A stretch of 64,000 nt of DNA from NCBI GenBank assembly GCA_013407085.1, contig JACCGJ010023516.1, positions 49,724-113,723 of the forward strand, read 5' to 3'. Shown here piece after piece: positions 1 through 54,374 of the stretch. The notes below the pieces were generated by a model, which saw only the letters and a program-made list of their open reading frames with translations, searched no databases and had not been told where the DNA came from. The stretch's first letter is position 1. Every line of letters begins with the position of its first letter. Origin of the DNA: Atriophallophorus winterbourni (lineage: Eukaryota > Platyhelminthes > Trematoda > Plagiorchiida > Microphallidae). The position numbers were made by a program, and so were the translations under genes.

Positions 1-92
1 ATTCAAAGTTTTGATGGTTCACAAAGCAAATACTTTACATTAACCATGGATTAAAAATATAGGGAATGCATAAACACAACATAAATGTTTTT

Positions 93-1500
93 TCAATATG
101 GAAAATCAGCTTGTGTATTCAGGTGCGAAATTTTAGCCTTGAACATGTTCAGGCTTGATGCACAAGCGATATGTGGGCGTACAGAGTTCCATATAAAACA
201 AACTCGGACAGCAAAGAAGAACCTTCGACAATTTGATCTAGAATGTGGAGTAATTAACTTGTAGCCCTGAGATCTGCTACCACGTGCTTCTTGAAACAGG
301 TGTTTAAGTGGGCGATCCACTGTATGCAGAATGTTGAACAGCAGGATCAAGTTAACCCTGAAACGACGGTACGAAAAGTCAAGCAGGTTCAAAGTTGCAA
401 TCCTCTCCTCGTATAGTCCGGTCACCAATTTTGTAGCGCGGTGGTATATGCGTTTCAGCAAGGTCATATCCTTTTGTAACGATGGGGACCATGCTTGAAC
501 AGCGTACACTATTGTTGGCCTGATATAAGTGTTAATTATCCGTGGGATTATCTGCTTTGTGAAAATACCGAAGATCCTTCTGAGCAGTGCTAAACTTTGG
601 CAGGACGTTTTGTATATCACAGAATACCGCTGTGAAGACTTCAAGTTACTGCTAATCCATACAGCCAGATCTCTCTTTTCCACCCATGAAAGTTGCTGAG
701 ATCCCAGATAGTATGTGAATTGGAATGATTTAACGACGTTTAACATTTTACATTTATGGATGTTGAATGGTAGGCAGTTTCGTAAGGACCACGTATGCAG
801 TGGTGCGTACGCCATCCCAGACTTTGATGTCATCCGCAAATAAAATGATTTTGCTGCGTACTATTTCAGGTATATCGTTCGCGTACACCAGGAGGAGTAA
901 TGGCCCCAAAATTGAGCCTTGAGCTATGCCACTTGTAATTTCTACTGGGCTGGATAGTGCCCTATCAACTCTAACCCTGATAACTACCAGGTAAGCAATC
1001 ATGTATCCAAGCCAATAATCTGTCACACACCCCGAGCTGCTCCAATTTTGTAGCAGTATGCTGCGGTTAACACGGTCAAAAGCTTTAGACATATCCAAGT
1101 AACAAGCATGGATAGGGTATCCATTATCCACGGCTCGAGTCCAGTTATCATGAGTTATGAGAAAATTGGTGAGGCAGAAGTGTGTTGTTCTGAATCCGTG
1201 CTGTGCGATGGAAAGAAGTTTATTTGGTTCCAAATTTTTGATAAGTTCGTCAGCTACAAATCGTTCGAGAAGTTTAGAGACCACTGGCAAAAACATGACT
1301 GGTCTGTAGCTAGACACATCGGATCGGTTCCCGCCTTTGTATATCTGAGTGATCAATCCACTTTTCCAGTCAGTAGGAAACTTGCTACAACTCAGTCAGG
1401 TTGAAAAGATCAGTGGTGAGAATAGAGCATGGGCGAATTGTTTTAGGACAAAAGGTGTTATTTCATCAGCACCCGGGAATCTGATACATATATGGTGGCG
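93..1500 (-). mobile_element. CR1/Jockey-like LINE, 5'-truncated reverse transcriptase
   Basis: Read on the minus strand: FPGADEITPFVLKQFAHALF, an in-frame TGA (1398-1396), then KFPTDWKSGLITQIYKGG, SSYRPVMFLP, QHGFR, CYLDMSKAFDRVN, GIAQGSILGPLLL and LFADDIKVW. These are RT blocks in order, with the catalytic F-A-D-D retained. A deletion and frame shift near 800-840 then lead into the C-terminal domain, which ends FKAKISHLNTQADFPY-stop at 93. Homology is lost upstream of about 1500, so the copy lacks endonuclease and ORF1. It is inactive because of the stop, shift and truncation. Confidence 0.85.
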
Positions 1501-1635
1501 TTCGACAGAAACAATGAAATGTACAAAACGGGTAGGGAACAGTGAGAAATAAGAAAAGTGAATAATTTTTGTCCATTCACACACGTAGTTTTTATTGATT
1601 TTTTTCAAATTAGTTTATGACCCATAGAAAGAATG

Positions 1636-2100
1636 TCAGGGGAGAATAGAGATGATGCACCCTTTCCATTGATGTCGGTTCATTGCCATCACCTTCCAGG
1701 CAAGCGCGCTCGTCCAACCTTGGCTAAACCAGAAGTGCGCCTTTTCAAGCCACTCTTCCAAGTTAGTGACTGACCACCAGCCACTTTTTTCCAGTCTGTA
1801 CCAGCTGACGCATAAAGCGCTCGGCGTGGTAAGCGTTCGGGTTTCATGGGCAGGACGTGCCCCAACCAGCGGAGACGACATCAGTTAATGGCTGTCTGGG
1901 GGCTAGTGCCGTTGCTTCCTAAGACGTGGCGCCTGACCTCAGAGTTGCACACCGAACGTGAGCAATCCTTCGCAGACAACGTTGGTCGAAGACCTAAAGC
2001 CTTCTAACATCTGCGCGAACTGTCCAACATTCACTCCCGTATAGCAATACTGTCCTTACCGAGGTGATATAGATGTGATGCCCTTCGGCCCAAGACTAGC
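1636..2100 (-). mobile_element. RTE-like reverse transcriptase C-terminal remnant
   Basis: Minus-strand translation contains LRWLGHVLPMKPERLPRRAL, then W..SVTNLEEWLEKA, and ends near MAMNRHQWKGCI before a stop. This is the C-terminal pattern of the second RT lineage in this window (compare 31262-32035, ending M-x-x-N-R-x-Q-W-R-S-C). Frame changes between segments mark it as decayed. Confidence 0.65.
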
Positions 2101-2216
2101 AAAGGATGAACCGCTAATTAAATTTCTACACAAATAAAAAAGCAATCAGTCGTAAATCGAAACCGAAAACGTTTTTCACCAATCCAACACCAGAAAACGT
2201 AGATCAGCAGTACCTT

Positions 2217-2222
2217 TTTATT
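2217..2222 (-). promoter_or_regulatory. Possible polyadenylation signal AATAAA of the kinase gene
   Basis: AATAAA on the minus strand, about 1.1 kb past the kinase stop codon. I saw no AATAAA nearer the stop on that strand. Such hexamers are common by chance in AT-rich DNA. Confidence 0.2.
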
Positions 2223-3315
2223 AATCTGTGCATCGTACAGAATAGCAAAAGTCTAAGTTAACGTGAAACGTTGAGCAAGAACAATCGACATCCAATTGTA
2301 GAATTTGCCCGCCCATGGACATCACGTTGGCAACAGAATGGGAAGAACAGTGACCCAAAACACACGTGCAGCAAGAAAAATTGAACTCGAAAAAAGAGAG
2401 TAAACTGTTTGTGGTGGATGATGGAATGGATAAAGATGGTGTACAAAATAAATGTTTCATTAGATCCCAAACACCCTACTCCTCTTGTAAGAATATATCC
2501 ACAAGCTCCGGTACAGCATATGTAGTTCGTGGGAATATAGAGGTGACTGGAGTGAAGTCGAATTCTACCGTGTTCAGAAGATGCAGAGTTGAATTGTTGT
2601 GAAAAAATCCGGATTGAATAACATGCGTGTAACAACAGCACAGAAAAAATAGGAGAACGATGAAACAAGGGAAATCGAATTGATATGCAACGGGAAAACC
2701 GGTATTCACGCACAATAGAAAATTTGAATAATTTGCATGAATGACTACTGAATAACACGAGTAGCCACATAACGTAAATTATACAACATCAGTATCGACC
2801 AGAGTGTAAACCGAACGTTAGTTACAAGCAGTGCCGGCTCGTAGACAAAAAACTCTGACGAATAGACACAAAAACACTACGAATCACCTGAGGTGAGATT
2901 GATGAAAAGGCACAGAGGAACAAACGGATGCCAGAATAAAGATACAACAGTATACAAGATGTGAAAATCTGAGGAGAAACAGGGGTGGTGAGTGCAAGTA
3001 AATCCGGTAGATGCGACGCAGAATGACAAACGGTGCGTGAAATGACTAAACAGGAAAGACACGTGGTAAGATTATGGGCAGTTACGTTTGCATTTTTTGG
3101 GGGATTAAGAGCAGAACAAGAAGTGACTTCTAATCCTTAGCTTTCCGTAGTGGAACGGCAGTATGGTTGTTGGTGGATCACAGAGAAGAGAGTTTAAAGG
3201 AACGTAAACGAACAACCCCCGGTTATGCATGGACGGAGTGGATCACAAGAAGGAATTCACGTGAGCAAAATCACCGAAAGACAAGTGGATTAGATGTCGC
3301 TCTTTGAGAGAGAGA
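2223..3315 (-). other. Likely 3' UTR / downstream flank of the kinase gene
   Basis: About 1.1 kb between the kinase stop and the candidate polyadenylation signal. Several overlapping open frames lie on both strands but none resembles a known protein; they look like chance frames. No repeat family recognised. Confidence 0.35.
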
Positions 3316-45107
<41,792 letters not shown>

Positions 45108-45353
45108 GATTAGCGCGTATCACGATATAGTACATCGATATACCGATGAAACCTGATAAAATTTAGAACAAATGGATGCACATCAGAATGTTGAGCTAAT
45201 GCGATGCGTACATTTGATGAAAAGATTACATTAAGTATTTAAAAATAATAATCGCCATTTTAACAGAATTTGGATGTATTCGACAATGATTTTACTTTTG
45301 TTCGGTGTCAATATGTACTCGCTTCCGCGCTACAAATGCTAAAAACAAAAAAT

Positions 45354-45452
45354 CTCGAGTGGTGCTGGGGACGCCGCTTTATATCAAAATTTTCAAGACT
45401 CTTCATTGAAGCCGACTCATCCTCCAGGAGGAGATAGTCGCACACAAGTAAA
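45354..45452 (+). repeat. Family B repeat, 3' end only
   Basis: CGAGTGGTGCTGGGGACGCC through GGAGGAGATAGTCGCACACA. It lies about 250 bp upstream of the kinase start codon, in the presumed promoter or 5' UTR region. Confidence 0.85.
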
Positions 45453-45570
45453 GTAAGTACATCGCAGAGCAGAATAGTGAGAGAAAATGCTTTTCACAGT
45501 AGTTTGCGTTTTACAAAGGTCAGTATCACTTTTCTGCCACCAAGTAATATAATATGTAAGCTGCTGCAGC

Positions 45571-45782
45571 TCGGATGCGCAATTGTACAGAAGTTCCGAA
45601 CTGCGCATATAACACCATGCTATATTGATTTGATACCGGCATTGAGCTGCATGGAGAAACACGCTGACGTTACACTGCCGTGCCTTCATTTTATTTCATA
45701 TCTGTCTAAGTTTTAGTAATCTGAGAAGATATTCGTTCACATGCAGTTTCTGACTGTAGGGCACTTTGCCTGTATCTTGGCA
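45571..45782 (+). repeat. Family A repeat, diverged
   Basis: GTACAGAAGTTCCGAACTGC, ATTGAGCTGCATGGAGAAAC, CATATCTGTCTAAG, GGGCACTTTGCCTGTATCTT. Confidence 0.7.
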
Positions 45783-45892
45783 TAAAATTTAATAGATCAC
45801 ACTCGCTCACAGACGGCTCCTTATGCCACTGAAAGCTGGAACACTAGACCTAATTACCATCACACAGTGGACAGAATAATATGGGTACGTAT

Positions 45893-46006
45893 GTGTGAAA
45901 GCTCAAGTCTGATCCAGGCAAAGTGCCGCAAAATCAGAGACTGCACATGGGCTAAGATATTTTCAGATTTCACAGGCCTAAACAGATATGAGAAAGAAAA
46001 TAGAAA
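45893..46006 (-). repeat. Family A repeat, half copy
   Basis: GCTCAAGTCTGATCCAGGCA, AAAATCAGAGACTGCACATG, ACAGGCCTAAACAGATATGA. Confidence 0.8.
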
Positions 46007-46090
46007 TATTGGTAGCATGTACCAAGTGCTTAACTGCCATACAGCAATGGCAAGATGAAATCCTGAAGAGAAGGGGTAGAGTAAGAACAA
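46006..46090 (-). mobile_element. RTE-like 3' end scrap (family E)
   Basis: TTGGTAGCATGTACCAAGTG, TTAACTGCCATACAGCAATG. It joins family A with no gap. Confidence 0.5.
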
Positions 46091-46184
46091 ATAAAAATAA
46101 AATGCCAATATGATGCGAGTCGTAATATGTCTAAACAAGCGGCAATTGACGACTTTAAACAGTCATGCGATGTTCAACTACAAT

Positions 46185-47310
46185 TTAAGAGATCTGCAAG
46201 CCGACAAAGTTTAAGTACTTTATACTTGAACCTAAGAACACTGTTGAATGGGTGTAGTCAAGCTATTACGATGCCCCATCTACAAGACTACCGGGTAGAT
46301 ACTGCTTGTTTATCTAAGGTGCGATTATCTGTGTATGGATCAAAACTGATTAACGTCCAAGAATTCATTCTACATGGATTTTTATAGCGTGCGCGAAGGT
46401 GAATCTGTTCGGAACGGAGTAAAGATACTTTCAAGACTTTAGGTAAAGCATACAATAGACACCGGTATCACCGATAATCGCGTTAGTCCATTCGAGAGAC
46501 AGTCTTTCAATATCACTATGGTTTCAATGTGCGCCTCAGCGTTATTGGTTGAACAAAATGCTAAAAAATTTGTATAACCAGTTTCACCATGACATTAACG
46601 AAGTTATTGGGAATAACATATTGCAGGATGCAGGTGGTTGGAATGCCTGTAAAAGATCAGCAATTGGTGCAAAAAATCGCATTTTAGACAGATTTGGCTA
46701 AGGCCAGCAGTTATAAAGGCAATCGATAAGCTGAATTTGCAGCCTACAAGCACTCATGTTTGTAAAACCAAATAACAGCATTCTAGGACATTTTTTAATA
46801 AAACGGCTCGGATCGACTACAATCTGATTTGCGCCAACTAAATGTGTTTAGCGATGGGCTGTTTGTCGCGGGATCATAAATGGGAATGTAGCGGGGACTG
46901 ATGGTGTAAAGCTTTCACTTTGACTCATAGGCCGATTGAACTTGGCCGCCTCAAGAAACCTGGGCAAACAAAAGAAACTTATTGACGAGATTTCTTAAAA
47001 GTTGGATGGGAGTGATGGACCAGATGAGCAGCAATGGTCCAAACTGAGGATCGCAATTCAAACTGCAGTATTATAAACACACAATTTTTCGCCACCTGCT
47101 AGACTGGATCACACCGAATAACATTTAGACTTCTGTCCGAGCGAGAAATGCTCTATTGAATAAAGAACAAGTAGCCCGACCTCGGTAAAATTCCTCGACA
47201 TTTCTAATGCCACGCACAAATGAACTCCTAAAGATAACTGATTGGCAACGAAATATTCCCTTGTATCTCTCAAAAGTTGCAGCAGCATCTCTTCAAGTTT
47301 TTACTTATAC
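46185..47310 (+). mobile_element. RTE-like endonuclease remnant
   Basis: Plus-strand translation LYLNLRTLLNGCSQAITMPH, YRVDTACLSKVRL matches the start of an AP-type endonuclease (LNVRTLLNxGQQxAL...IDVCCLSETR). Later decayed frames hold ITYCRMQVVGM (VVAGDMNAQ region) and pieces up to 47300. It has many stops. The first part matches clearly; the rest is inferred from spacing. Confidence 0.6.
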
Positions 47311-47352
47311 ATAGATCATATCGTTTAACAAAAAGCAATGATTGAAGATCTT

Positions 47353-47912
47353 GGTTCCAAAGGTTGTCACAGCCGGGGGTGGCAGTGGGGATAAGCTCAT
47401 AATGTCTATAAAATACTGCCATATGTTGCGCGTTTCAAATAACATCTGACAACCAAGTCCAGCTTCTGACCTGCGGAAGTAGCTCCCCGAGAGCAGTGGA
47501 AATGCTTCTATCAACAGGAGAAGGGGCGAGGCGAACGACTGGCGCCTGAAAACCAGTTTGCTTCGGGCAGATGGAGCTCGTTAGCCTGGGAGGGCACTTC
47601 ATCTAAGGGAAGGAAAACCATGATTTACAACCTCCGCTGCATTGCGGGATACCCGATCTCGGGAAAGGCTTCGGGAGAAAACCCTGAGGAAAAATCTGGA
47701 ACAGTCTGGTAGACGGTTAGTTGGTGCACACCACCTATTTCTGGCAACTCCCTGCTGCCTTGCAGGTGGCACTTGGTTGTGTAAAGGCTAGAGAAGCTGA
47801 CTCGAACAAAGGCCGAGTGGTGCTGGGGATGCCGCTTTGTACCCAAATTTCCAAGAGTCTTCATTGAAGCCGACTCATCCTCCAGGAGGAGATAATCGCA
47901 CAAAAGCAAAAG
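47353..47912 (+). repeat. Family B repeat, fullest copy
   Basis: GGTTCCAAAGGTTGTCACAG to GATAATCGCACAAAAGCAAA, about 560 bp. It holds short inverted ends GGTTGTCA / TGACAACC about 90 bp apart, and ends in an A-rich tail. Confidence 0.9.
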
Positions 47913-47914
47913 CA

Positions 47915-48865
47915 ATCACCGACAAATGTAAGACACAACTGAAAATTTGAGAAATAAGATCAAACAGTGAGCGACCGTGACTGATAGAATAAATAATAAG
48001 AAAAATCAGAAACTCGGACATTTTGAAAACCAATCTTTTAATCGGTTCACTACAGCTAATTATACATTGAAATTACATATAATATGTTTAAGTCACTTAT
48101 TATCAGATAGGCATCAAACTAAAAACACAGATGTAATATCGGAAAAATATGTCAATTATCTAAACGTCACAATTTCCAACTTTAAATCTAAACTATCAAC
48201 TTACAAAAGTTCGTAGGCTTTTATTCTACACTTTTATCTCCGATCTCTAGGCGTAAAGCGTAAGGTGACTTTTCACAGGAGGTGATTTTTCACATTTGAT
48301 CAGGATCGATTCAAGCGCATGCTTATTTCTTTTAAAAGACATTCCAGAAATAATTTTGGAACAGCACGTTTCATCACGCGATCGAGTTATCAATGTTATA
48401 TTTGATGATACAAATGATCTGCTGCACAATGATCTACTTCACCAGGCAGGCTTCTTCAAAGAACCCATTAAAGCACATTATATTGCCTTTCATAACATGT
48501 TCATATCAAAGGCTCTTTATTTCATTCGCATCAAAATATATTCGTCAAAAGCAAATTGTTATTCAATAATAACAGTAAATATTATGTTGACGACATTTTA
48601 AATAAATGTTTTAACAATGTTTTTGAACTCGATTTATACGAGAAATTGTGTTGTCTTTTTAACATTGGTCGTAAGCTGACATTTTGAATATTTTCGAAAA
48701 AAACTTAGTCTTTATTCTGTAGTCATAATCTTCATATAAAAAGAAAGTAGAAGAAATGATAACCCGTTTGAGGTTATTTACCGCATGAATCATGTGTTAC
48801 TTTTATTGGCAAAGCAAGCCCTGAGGATAAAGGACTACCATTACATGGCTTGGGTGATCCAATAC
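47915..48865. other. AT-rich stretch, nothing recognised
   Basis: Composition shifts to AT-rich here. A 101-codon plus-strand frame (48296-48601) and a 79-codon frame (47977-48216) resemble no family I know. They may belong to a decayed LINE, but I cannot show it. Confidence 0.35.
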
Positions 48866-49025
48866 AATTTATTTTGCACGATACTGTAAGAGCTGTCGAG
48901 CCAATCGAGCGTCTAGAATTTTTGGTCGGAAACTGCAGAGAAGCGCCCACCACTACCGAAACGCGTATTCCATTTGTCCGCTTGAAATCTTCGACTAACC
49001 TTACGCAGTCTTCAAAGAATCTCAC
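48780..49025 (-). repeat. LINE-associated module, copy 1
   Basis: Minus-strand translation LVEDFKRTNGIRVSVVVGAS, then LQF, TKN, RRSIGS. The nucleotide sequence GGTGGGCGCTTCTCTGCAG and GACGCTCGATTGGCTCG recurs at 52300-52550 (plus), and more weakly at 54375-54560 (minus). Confidence 0.6.
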
Positions 49026-49289
49026 TTGCCTTTAGACGTTGGGTACGAAACGGGTAGCCTATTTCAGCAGTGGACGAACGTACCGGGAAAAGCATCTGAA
49101 ACATTCGCAGGATCATGAACGCAATGTAACACCTAATTGCCTACAGCATTCTGGTGCCGAAAGTATCCGCCTTTGCCTCCAGAGAGTCACTAACTAATTC
49201 AATTTTTAAAAAAATCTTCTATTAAAAGTTAAGTTTATTAGAGCATTAACGTGAATATCATACTTCACTATTCGGTTCACGTAGAATCA

Positions 49290-49910
49290 CATATGAACTG
49301 AAGAATCGGTGATCACAATAAAATACAATGCTCATGTCATGCACCAGGATACAGTGACGGGTGGCATCGGAGACATGTTGAATTATTTTTCTTTCACTTC
49401 CAGATACAATAAAGAAGTCCCCCATGATTAGAATCTTCGGTTTCGATGTGTATTACTGAATTAAATTCATCCAAGCATTATCCACACTTTTTGAGCCATG
49501 ATAAAAAACAAGAACCTAATGTGTTTGACCTTCAAAGTGTTTGATTCTATATATCAACATCTCTCATAAATTATCACCGCCTCTATGTTGTACGGTTTGA
49601 GATATCATCCAATTATTCGAGATATAGAGGAGAACAACACCATGTCTGTTTGTTAGACTATTGCACCGTTAAGTGGAGTAATTGGGTATGAAAATTTCTC
49701 TAACTTTAATGTCAGTGGATAACCAAGATTCGGTTACAGCAACACTTGCAGGAGAATGTTGGTGGATAAGGATCTTGAGCTCGTCTCTTTTGTTAAGAAT
49801 GCTGAGAGATTTGTCAGCATTGCATCGGAGTTCATGGTTTGAGCAGCAGTGGTTGCTGAATCATCCGTTGACGGATGACTACTCGAAAATGTCTGATTGT
49901 TAGGTTACAT
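49290..49910 (-). mobile_element. CR1/Jockey-like endonuclease domain fragment
   Basis: Minus-strand translation: LSILNKRDELKILIHQHSPA, SVAVTESWLSTDI, IPNYS, LTNRHGVVLLYISNN, and KPKILIMGDFF. This is the order of CR1-type AP endonucleases (S..NK.DEL...I..H....I.ITESWL, GDFN). Stops interrupt it. Confidence 0.75.
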
Positions 49911-50270
49911 TCCCCGTTTCGAAGCCAAATTTTGAGTTCTTCGCCTGAAGTTCAAAATTTAGATCTCTTTTTTATCGACAGGTTAGGTTTCAGAACAAAC
50001 ATAGTACCTTTCAGCTTGTGAGAGTATGCAAGTAATCTAGCGGGGTCTTCAGATCCGAAAAACAGTATTTTTAACGGACATATATATTCTGGTTATCTTT
50101 TACAAAGTATAGGCGCTTTGATTGTCACCCGCTTGTCGCTATTATGGAGAACTCTATGAAGAATCAATCGTAGTTGCTGCAGATCGTTTGCGTGCCGCAC
50201 AGAAGAAGACTATTCGCTTGATTCCGATACTCTAAAAATTATCAAACAATGGGAACGAGTTTTGTAGACC

Positions 50271-50500
50271 CTATTCTCTCGCATTTTGAGTTCCGGAGCA
50301 GATAATTGTTTCTGTATCGCTCAAAACGCTTGTATATGTCGTGGCGACTGGTACTTGGATTTTTCTGTTCACAGAGCAATCGCGTCGTTTTTCAGATTGC
50401 TTAGAAGTTAAATCGATTATGATATAAACAGCAGAACCACCGTAGGTATTTGTAATCCTAATAAAACACAGTCGAACATCCAAAAATTGCCTAGAAACCA
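50271..50500 (-). mobile_element. Possible second endonuclease fragment
   Basis: FIRITNTYGGSAVYIIIDLT resembles the RxDR.T...GGV.LYI segment of the same endonuclease. It is part of a 131-codon open frame whose other parts I cannot place. Confidence 0.4.
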
Positions 50501-50924
50501 CCAAAAATAAATAGATAAAATGGATTCGTTCAACTTTTGTTGAAATACGAAGGAAAATGTTTAGGACTATAAGCAGACAGGAAAGCACAGAAACTCTAAG
50601 TATGCATATATTCAAAATTAGGTGGATTGATAACAACATTTTAGGAGGGTCTTTGTGCTTATACACAAAAGGAACAGCTCACCAAGCGATTAACAACATG
50701 TAAACTGTGGAGTAATCATTTTGAACAAAGCGGGGTGACCTATAAATAAAGGTCGTTCTTATTTACTTCAATTTCTGATACCTTTGTTCAATTTTGTTTA
50801 GATAGCATAGTCCATCTTTTATAGCAAATTTAACGAAGAATGACAACGAATACGCGAATACAAGGGAATTTTAACTGACAAGTTTAATTAAATTTGTATT
50901 TAGGTCAACTGTTTGTAACTATGT

Positions 50925-52240
50925 ACGTGTCAGCCTGACTAGCATCGTCTCAAAAGTACTAAAAAAAACTATTGCGTGACAAAATCTGTCAGCATCTTAG
51001 TTGGCATTCTTTGTTGAGCTTAACTCAAAATAGATTCCATAATGCTAGATCCTGGATGACTAACTTTTTATAGTTTTCTCAAAACTGCTACTAAAAGAAT
51101 GGATGAATGGAATCCTGTCGAAGCCATCTAGACTTCATCAAGGCTTCCGATTCCGTAATTCACCGCCTTCTAGAGATTGAGCTAGCAGCAAAAGGCATAC
51201 AGAGTAATTTATTTGCTTGGATGAAGGCCCTCCTTACATGTAGGACATTCAGAGTTCGTGTAGGATCAATGCTGACGAACCAAACCGTCATGATCATTGG
51301 AGTACCCCAAGGGTCAGTACTCGGGTCTCTTCTCTTCCTGATTTTTATTCATCATTTGTCGTTGATATTGAAGTGTTCATGCTTCATTTTCGATGATGAT
51401 GCGAAATTTATCGGATCAACGGATGTAGATACCCTGATGCTCAGCCATGAACGGGTCATAAACTGGTCATACCAGTGGGACCTCGCACTGAACTTTAATA
51501 AGAGCAAAATTTGTCAGCACTGGTTGATAAGATTTCAGTCCAGGTGTCAGTTAATTCTCTCATTGGTAATGCCACACAGCGTGTTAAGGATTTAGGAGTA
51601 CTAGTTAGTATTTTCTTCAAATCAGAGGACCAATGCGCCGCTGCCCCTCAACGCGAACGCAAAGTGCTCTTTCGGCTGAGATCCGTTTTATCCAGCCGAA
51701 GACCCGATGTATTCCTGCCAATTCAGGAGGAATTAGTTCGGCCGCATATATAATATTGTGTCCAGTCGTGGTGCCCTTACTACAAGAAGGACATCGTTCA
51801 ACTCAAAGCTTACAGTGTATCGCAAATCGCATGATTGAGGGTCGGCGATGGAAACCTTACGCTGTACGCCCGTAGTCCCTAGATCTGTTCTCATATACGC
51901 GTTTTCGTTTTGAAAGCTGACTTAATTGAAACTTTTAAGATCTTGAAGGGGTTAGGTGGCGTTATCATGAACGACTTCTTTGCCTTAAGACCCGAGCTAG
52001 TCACCCGCGGACAATCACACAAACTTGCTAAGGAGCGATGAACACTAGACTCCTGGAAAAACGTTTTCAGACTCAGGGTGGTAAATTTCTGGAACCGGAT
52101 TCGAGAAGAACTTATAGTCTGCTGTTCCGTCGCGATTTTAAGAACGGTTTGTACCGCACCTGGGGTAAGCTTTTTCCTGAATTATGCCTCTAATTTCTAT
52201 GCAAGATTAGGTAGTCTGGTAAATAAAGTAAATGCTAGAA
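50925..52240 (+). mobile_element. CR1/Jockey-like reverse transcriptase fragment
   Basis: Plus strand: RVSLTSIVSKVLKK, TQNRFHNARSWMTNFL, then (new frame) HLDFIKASDSVIHRLL, IGVPQGSVLGSLLFLIFIHH, CFIFDDDAKFIGS, then RVKDLGVLVS, FRLRSVL and (new frame) FWNRIRE near the C-terminus. The active-site box reads FDDD rather than FADD. Frame shifts at about 51100 and 51560 and several stops make it inactive. It ends near a GTAAATAAAGTAAATG tail. Confidence 0.85.
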
Positions 52241-52299
52241 TTCTGTTTTTATGAATACACAACCCTTCTTTAGCTGACCTCTCACCTTTTATTTATTTT

Positions 52300-52550
52300 T
52301 AATTTTCCAGCTTTGGTTATAACGCGGTGCTCCCTAAATACAATTTGGATAATCTCTTGGCAATGTGGTCGTCGAAGATTTCAAATAGACAAACAGTAAA
52401 AACGTTTTGTCAGTGGTGGGTGCTTCTCTGCAGCTTTCCACCAAAAGAATTTCTGGACGCTCGATTGGCTCGTTAGCCACATACTTTCCTATGCAAACTG
52501 AACTGAACCTTCCTTTACTAGAACTGTTCAGTTTAGTTAGTTTCTTTTGA
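52300..52550 (+). repeat. LINE-associated module, copy 2
   Basis: TTATAACGCGGTGCTCCCTA, GTGGTGGGTGCTTCTCTGCA, GACGCTCGATTGGCTCGTTA. Translation contains SVVGASLQL and GRSIGSLA. It lies immediately downstream of the plus-strand LINE and inverted relative to the copy at 54375. Confidence 0.65.
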
Positions 52551-52561
52551 CACAGAACAGT

Positions 52562-52620
52562 ATATAGAAAAGCTCATTTGCATGCTTTTCCATTACATAC
52601 CCCACCACCGGATTCGTAAT
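52562..52620 (-). repeat. Family D repeat, reversed partial copy
   Basis: AGCTCATTTGCATGCTTTTC, CATACCCCACCACCGGATTC is the reverse complement of the family D 3' half. TTTGCATG is present; the octamer is ATGCAAAT minus its first-strand context CATTTGCAT, one base off on the flank. Confidence 0.6.
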
Positions 52621-52832
52621 GTCGTCACGCAGTATTGTATATGCGACATGACAATCGCCGCATATAAAGGGATAAACACTTCCCTCGTTCTACATGTCAG
52701 AAAGGATTTAAGCATAAAGAGTTCTACTCTAACTCGTTGTACAGCTGAAGCACTTTGCCCACCCGATTTGAAGTTGGCTGTTACGACTGCACCGAAATCA
52801 TTAACCCTCTAAATAGATTTAAACTCGATCCT

Positions 52833-53990
52833 CTAGCTATTTGCAGTTACCATAATGTTGTCAACTGCTGCAGACAACAGATGACATTTACTATATTTTA
52901 GATGAAGATCCCAATCCTGTGACCAATAATTGACCTTTTCAATATCTCTTAAAAAGTCACCGTGATCACTAGATCCCGTGAATTTGACATCGTCAGCAAA
53001 TATGTAGCAGGGATATGACATTTAGGATTCCAGATCATCGATGAAGATCAGGAAGAGTATTTGCCCTCGTGTTGAACCTTGTGTTAGCTTTTATGTATTA
53101 AGAGGTAATATCGCCTACTGGGACCTGAAAGGATCTATCACGAAGAAAACTGGTTATCCAGTCGTGAAGCTTACCAGATACGCCTTTGGCCGCGAGCTTT
53201 ATCCCTAGGAACCTGTGAACCACATAGCCGAAGGCCTCAATAAAGTCTAAGTAACAGTATTCTGCCCGTCCACCTTGATCCAGTGTTTTGGAAACTCTAT
53301 CTAAAAAGCATAGAAGATTCGAGAGACACGACCTTCTTTCAAGAAGCGATGTTGAACCGTCCTAAATGATGAATTGTGCACGAGGTGGCTGCACAAACGA
53401 TCCCTCGTACGTCTCTCCAAGGCTTTGAATAAAACATTAGTCAAGCTTACCGGTCGGATATTCTTAACTATTTTGGCTAATCTCCCTTAGCAATGGGTAA
53501 GACAATAGCTTTCTTCCAGTCATCTGTTAGGATGCATTCGAAGCGCGATTTGTTCTATAACCTACAGAGAGGCTCTGCTAGTACCTTAGATATTCCCTTT
53601 ATAATTTCAGAATGCACATTGTCAGGTTCGGTGGATTTATTTATGTCTAGATTCTTTAGGATCAGAGCAACATCTTCCGTGCAAAAAATACTTAACTTAC
53701 AGTTGCATCCATTTCCGTACTAAGAGTTGGAATTGAGTGAATCGCATCACCGTTATCCATTCTATGTCAACTTTGAAAAGAATCCAGCAAAGCTGCTGGC
53801 TTTCTTGCCATTGTCTAATTTTGGGGTACCAATGTGCTCCCTTGTCGTACCCTTAGACTGAGCATGACCAAAATACTTCATATATTTCTTTTTAGCAGAG
53901 TTCGCCAGGTAAGCTTCGTAGCTTCGCTTAAGCCTCTGGTGTTGTTTCTCGAAGCTCATTGCACGACCAATTTCTATAGGTTGGTAATGC
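52833..53990 (-). mobile_element. CR1/Jockey-like LINE: linker and reverse transcriptase
   Basis: Minus strand, in order: YMKYFGHAQSKGTTREHIGT, ASSFAGFFSKL (linker between endonuclease and RT), LDINKSTEPDNVHSEIIK (RT block 0), a damaged centre, then YPCYIFADDVKFTGS with intact FADD and HLKYSKCHLLS. Many stops lie between 53050 and 53480. It is convergent with the plus-strand copy at 50925-52240. Confidence 0.82.
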
Positions 53991-54374
53991 TATATATCTC
54001 CGCCAGTGTCTTTCGCGCCTAATAATGTTGAATCGCACCGCAGGAGTCCACCAAGGTGTCTTTTTCTTTAGCCGTACAGATCGAAATGTCTAGAAGAATT
54101 ATGACAGATTTGTGATATGAAATATATTTCAGTCCAGCAAATTTAGTACAAGAATATAAATAGCGACTAAAAATAGTCGAAGAGAATTTTCCATTCGAAG
54201 GCATTGTGAACGCTTTCAAAAATGCTCAAGTTGCTTCATTATGTCATTCAATATTTTATGTGTATGCAATATGAAATGTTATATTGTGTTGATTACAAAC
54301 GCTAGTAACGGAGGAAACATTTTTCATCACCACAACCAGAAGTGTTTTGACACACATTATATATTTCATGTACT

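Noticed and set aside
2258..2770. 170-codon minus-strand frame downstream of the kinase
   Set aside because: No recognisable domain, overlaps other frames on both strands, probably 3' UTR.
48296..48601. 101-codon plus-strand frame in AT-rich DNA
   Set aside because: No recognisable similarity; AT-rich composition makes such frames common.
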